64,000 nt of DNA from Xenococcus sp. PCC 7305 (GTDB taxonomy: Bacteria > Cyanobacteriota > Cyanobacteriia > Cyanobacteriales > Xenococcaceae), in the NCBI RefSeq assembly GCF_000332055.1, contig NZ_ALVZ01000221.1, positions 1-64,000 of the forward strand. Reading direction: 5' to 3'. Position numbers and translations under genes: made by a program. Shown piece after piece: positions 61,236 through 64,000 of the stretch. The notes under the pieces were generated by a model. That model searched no databases, had not been told where the DNA came from, and saw only the letters and a list, made by a program, of their open reading frames with translations. The first letter of the stretch is position 1. Every line of letters starts with the position of its first letter.

Positions 61236-62081
61236 ATGGCAGTCAAAAATTTATTGAAACAAGCACAAAATAAATTGCAGCAAGGAGATAAACTTAAGGA
61301 TAAAGGTCAAATTACAGCTTCAATCAAAAGCTACCAAGAAGCAGTGAAAGTTAAGCCAGATTATACTCAGCCTTTATTAAAATTGGCAGTAATCTATGAG
61401 GAGCAAGGAAATTGGCATGAAGCAGAAAAATGTTATCAAAAAGCAATTAGCTTAACTCCTGAAAATCCCCAATTGCAAATTAAATTAGCAAAATTATTGA
61501 AAAAACAAGATAAAATTTACGGGGCCTTAGCCAGCTACGAAAAGGCGATCGAGTTAAAAAAAGACTTGCCAGTTGAGGTTTATAAAGAATACGGAGATCT
61601 TTTATTGAAAGAGCAAGACCCCCTATCTAAAGCAATCTCAGCTTACCAAAAGGTGGCCAAGAAGCAGAAAAAATTACCCGCTAGCTTTTATAGTCAATAT
61701 GCTCGCTGCTTAGAAGCCAAAAACATGTTGACTCAAGCGGCTAATCTGTACAAAAAAGCCATTAAAATTAAGCCTGAGATGGCAGCCAACTATCTTAGTT
61801 TGGCAAAAATTAATCATAAGCAAGGTCAACTAAATGAAGCAATTGCTAACTATAGAAAAGCAATTGCCATCAATCCTAAAAATATTGGCAGTTATAGACA
61901 ACTTGGAGATACTTTGCAACAAAAAGGAAATTTGGATGGAGCCATAAAAAGTTACAACCAAGCTATTGGGATTGATCCCAAAAATCCTCAATCCTCGATG
62001 CTTAATCGCTTAATTGGTGACGTCCTAATGAAGAAAGGTCAGAAAATGCAAGCTATGGAATATTACAAAAAAGCTGCATAA
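61236..62081 (+). CDS. TPR-repeat protein
   Basis: The 281-residue protein is almost entirely tetratricopeptide repeats: about seven units such as ASIKSYQEAVKVKPDYTQP, EKCYQKAISLTPENPQL, QAANLYKKAIKIKPEMAA and GAIKSYNQAIGIDPKNPQ. It has no signal peptide or catalytic domain and is lysine-rich. It is likely a protein-interaction scaffold; the partner is unknown. It precedes a small membrane protein and a larger TPR gene on the same strand. Confidence 0.83.
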   Translation: MAVKNLLKQAQNKLQQGDKLKDKGQITASIKSYQEAVKVKPDYTQPLLKLAVIYEEQGNWHEAEKCYQKAISLTPENPQLQIKLAKLLKKQDKIYGALASYEKAIELKKDLPVEVYKEYGDLLLKEQDPLSKAISAYQKVAKKQKKLPASFYSQYARCLEAKNMLTQAANLYKKAIKIKPEMAANYLSLAKINHKQGQLNEAIANYRKAIAINPKNIGSYRQLGDTLQQKGNLDGAIKSYNQAIGIDPKNPQSSMLNRLIGDVLMKKGQKMQAMEYYKKAA

Positions 62082-62281
62082 AAATCAATTATACCGATGA
62101 TCAATAATGACGACTATTTTTCTCCGTATAATCACGAGTAAGCTTGACCATTTTTGGGATATTAAATAATTCGCAATTAGTGATATTACCGAATATCTTT
62201 AGTCAAGATATTCGTTTGTCCTAAAATCTAAAAAAATATTCCATACTAGAGCTAGTTTAATGCTAGTGGAGGAATATTTTC

Positions 62282-62569
62282 ATGCCAGATAAGAGTGATC
62301 CAATTGGCAAAGGCGGGAGCATGCCAACTGCTTCTGGCGGTTTCAATCCTAGGGGGGGCGGTGGTGTTGGTACCAATTGGAAAAACATCAAATGGACAAG
62401 AAACAAGTTAGTAATGACAACTATTGGTTTAGGATTGCCCTATCTAATAGCCGTCATTATTACTTGGATGGCAGGATTAGCTCTGATTACCTATATTCTG
62501 ATTAGTGTCGCTATGTTGGTCGGGTTTATATTCCTCATTGTCGGTTGGATAGATAGTGACGAATTTTAA
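62282..62569 (+). CDS. Small glycine-rich two-helix membrane protein
   Basis: The 95-residue protein has a Gly/Pro-rich N-terminus (GFNPRGGGGVGTNWKN) and two adjacent membrane helices (VMTTIGLGLPYLIAVIITWMAGL and LITYILISVAMLVGFIFLIVGWI), ending in DSDEF. The hydrophobic pattern supports a real gene, and a GGAGG site precedes the ATG. No family is recognised. It lies between two TPR genes on the same strand. Confidence 0.7.
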   Translation: MPDKSDPIGKGGSMPTASGGFNPRGGGGVGTNWKNIKWTRNKLVMTTIGLGLPYLIAVIITWMAGLALITYILISVAMLVGFIFLIVGWIDSDEF

Positions 62570-62639
62570 GATTGTGAATCACTAGTGCCACGATGTGGGA
62601 GTAATAAGTAGGAAGTAATAAGTCATAAGTGTTTTTGTC

Positions 62640-64000
62640 ATGTCTGATCAAAAGTCCCAAGAAAAACAGCAAGACATTAAAAGAATAGATTCTGTAGATT
62701 CTGTGGAAGAGCAAAAAAAGTTGGCTTTAGCTCTCAAAAAACAGGGCAGCTTAACAGAAGCAGTTACCTATTTAAGTAAGGTAACAGAACCCCCAAATTC
62801 TGTTGCTTCTGAGGGAGATTTGGCAAAAACTAAACCAGAATATTCGGCAATAAGGGCGAATCCTACTAAGATAGAGGTCTTACCCCAGGGGAGATTGCTC
62901 ACGCAGAAATCGTTAACTCTTGCCAATCAAGATAATTCCCATGCTCTTGATCTAGTTACTATTATCAATAATTTTCCAGGGTTTATTGATCCTTCTCAAT
63001 GGACAAGAGAGACTTTATCACCAGAAGAAAAAACAGCGGAAATAGTTCTACAAAAAGCGATTAACTATTTGGCAGAGAATAAATGGCAAGAGGCTTTAAC
63101 AGTTTGCGAAGAAGTCATTGCCGCAACACCAATCGCTCCAGCCTATAAAACTAAAGGAAATATCCTCCAAAAAATAGGGAAAATTGCCGAAGCGATCAGC
63201 TGCTATCACCAAGCTTTGGGGGTTGCACCTGAATTTGTCGAGGTTTATGCTAATTTGGGAGGAATCTATGCTCAACAACAAGAATGGTCAAAATCTGTAG
63301 ATGCTTATCAAAGAGCAATCGAGATCAAACCCAATTTTGCTGGAGCTTATCGTAATTTAGCAAAAGTTTGGTACAAACAAGGTCAAAAAGAAAAAGCGAT
63401 CGCCTGTACTTATCAAGCATTATCTTTAGAGCCAGAGAAGGCTAGCCCCCAAATCCATCATAATATTGGCGTGGAATTACTCCAATTGGGGCAGATTGAG
63501 GAGGCGAGTCAATGTTTTGAGAGAGCCGTAAAATTAGATCCCCAATTCATCGTCGCCTATCAAAAACTAGCAGAAACCCTGGAAGAGCAAGGAAAATGGC
63601 AACAAGCAGCTCTTTCCTATCGTCAAGCTTTGGTCTTAAGTCCTGAGCCGTCAGAGATTACGGCTGAACCGCCCGCAACTCCTAGTCATCAGGAAACGGA
63701 GGTTAATTTATTATCTCAGGGGACAGGTCAAGATAAAATTGTCCAAGCTATTGAGAGATATCAGCTTGCGATCGCAAAGGAGCCTGATTCGGCGGAGCAT
63801 TATGCCAATCTGGGCAGTCTCTATGCTCAAAAGCAACAGTGGGAAGAGGCCATTACTGTTTATCAACAAGCAATTAAAGTTGATCCAAATTTTGCTGGGG
63901 TGTATCGCAATTTAGCGCGAGTCTTAGAAAGATTGGAAAAATTTGCCGAAGCGAGCAAATACTGGTTTAAAGCCCTCTCTTTAGAGCCAGATCGAGCAAC
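62640..64000 (+). CDS. Large TPR protein (3' end outside the window)
   Basis: From ATG 62640 (MSDQKSQEKQQDIKRIDSVD) the frame stays open to the last base, giving 453 residues without a stop codon. After ~130 residues of charged, linker-like sequence there are at least five TPR units, for example VYANLGGIYAQQQEWSKSVD, GAYRNLAKVWYKQGQKEKAI and HYANLGSLYAQKQQWEEAIT. Units before and after residue ~345 are near-copies, which suggests internal duplication. In cyanobacteria such arrays are often fused to a glycosyl- or sulfotransferase or other catalytic domain further on; I cannot see the end. The length and any such domain remain unknown. Confidence 0.85.
   Translation, partial: MSDQKSQEKQQDIKRIDSVDSVEEQKKLALALKKQGSLTEAVTYLSKVTEPPNSVASEGDLAKTKPEYSAIRANPTKIEVLPQGRLLTQKSLTLANQDNSHALDLVTIINNFPGFIDPSQWTRETLSPEEKTAEIVLQKAINYLAENKWQEALTVCEEVIAATPIAPAYKTKGNILQKIGKIAEAISCYHQALGVAPEFVEVYANLGGIYAQQQEWSKSVDAYQRAIEIKPNFAGAYRNLAKVWYKQGQKEKAIACTYQALSLEPEKASPQIHHNIGVELLQLGQIEEASQCFERAVKLDPQFIVAYQKLAETLEEQGKWQQAALSYRQALVLSPEPSEITAEPPATPSHQETEVNLLSQGTGQDKIVQAIERYQLAIAKEPDSAEHYANLGSLYAQKQQWEEAITVYQQAIKVDPNFAGVYRNLARVLERLEKFAEASKYWFKALSLEPDRA

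Overview
The window comes from a phycobilisome-containing cyanobacterium. It encodes the complete allophycocyanin core set (apcE, apcA, apcB, apcC), a rod-core linker (cpcG) and a CpcS-type bilin lyase. Its RNA polymerase beta' subunit is split into rpoC1 and rpoC2. An NblS/Hik33-type sensor kinase is present, and GCGATCGC (HIP1) octamers are scattered throughout. An LpxD homologue indicates a Gram-negative envelope. The tricylindrical-core type of ApcE, the pseudopilin-like genes and the many heptamer tandem repeats fit a unicellular, colonial or filamentous cyanobacterium, but I cannot place it to genus from the sequence alone.

Layout. 1-1.1 kb: the end of an IS982-type transposase and an Rpn/DUF4351-type nuclease. 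1.1-5.9 kb (minus strand): mutL, a coiled-coil protein with a partial J-domain, groL and groS behind a perfect CIRCE operator. 6.2-11.4 kb is the accessory island: a small membrane-protein gene broken by an in-frame TAG, a 1321-residue CHAT protease / STAND NTPase / TPR protein, and a toxin-antitoxin pair whose PIN toxin is cut off by a heptamer repeat. 11.4-15.3 kb: smc. 15.6-20.7 kb: a GFA-type protein, a tight minus-strand TauE / DUF938 methyltransferase / M28 peptidase operon, lpxD and small proteins. 20.9-29.6 kb: ppc, cpcG and cpcS, efp-accB, DUF2993, GerMN and an SDR gene. 29.8-36.2 kb: a zinc-ribbon protein, dnaK, an unlisted short rubredoxin gene, two pseudopilin-like proteins and a CAP-domain protein. 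36.4-52.5 kb is one long minus-strand block: a CBS-GGDEF-EAL protein, purD, nblS, rpsT, tatD, rpoB, rpoC1 and rpoC2. 53-58 kb: the apcE-apcA-apcB-apcC cluster with a clear terminator. 58-61 kb: rsmB, a TerB-like gene and an ABC-2 permease. 61.2-64 kb: two TPR genes around a small glycine-rich membrane protein; the second TPR gene runs off the window.

Most of the window is core housekeeping and light harvesting. The part most likely to hold an unusual system is 6.2-11.4 kb. There a caspase-like CHAT domain with both catalytic residues is fused to a P-loop STAND switch and TPR sensor repeats, which is the architecture of prokaryotic immune or suicide effectors. It lies between a decayed small membrane-protein gene and a decayed toxin-antitoxin pair.

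Heptamer tandem repeats of several different units occur between genes (and once inside one), and in several cases they define gene ends: upstream of mutL, in the PIN toxin, upstream of smc, and at the stop codon of the 18.5-kb small gene. No tRNA, rRNA, CRISPR array or complete insertion sequence was seen.
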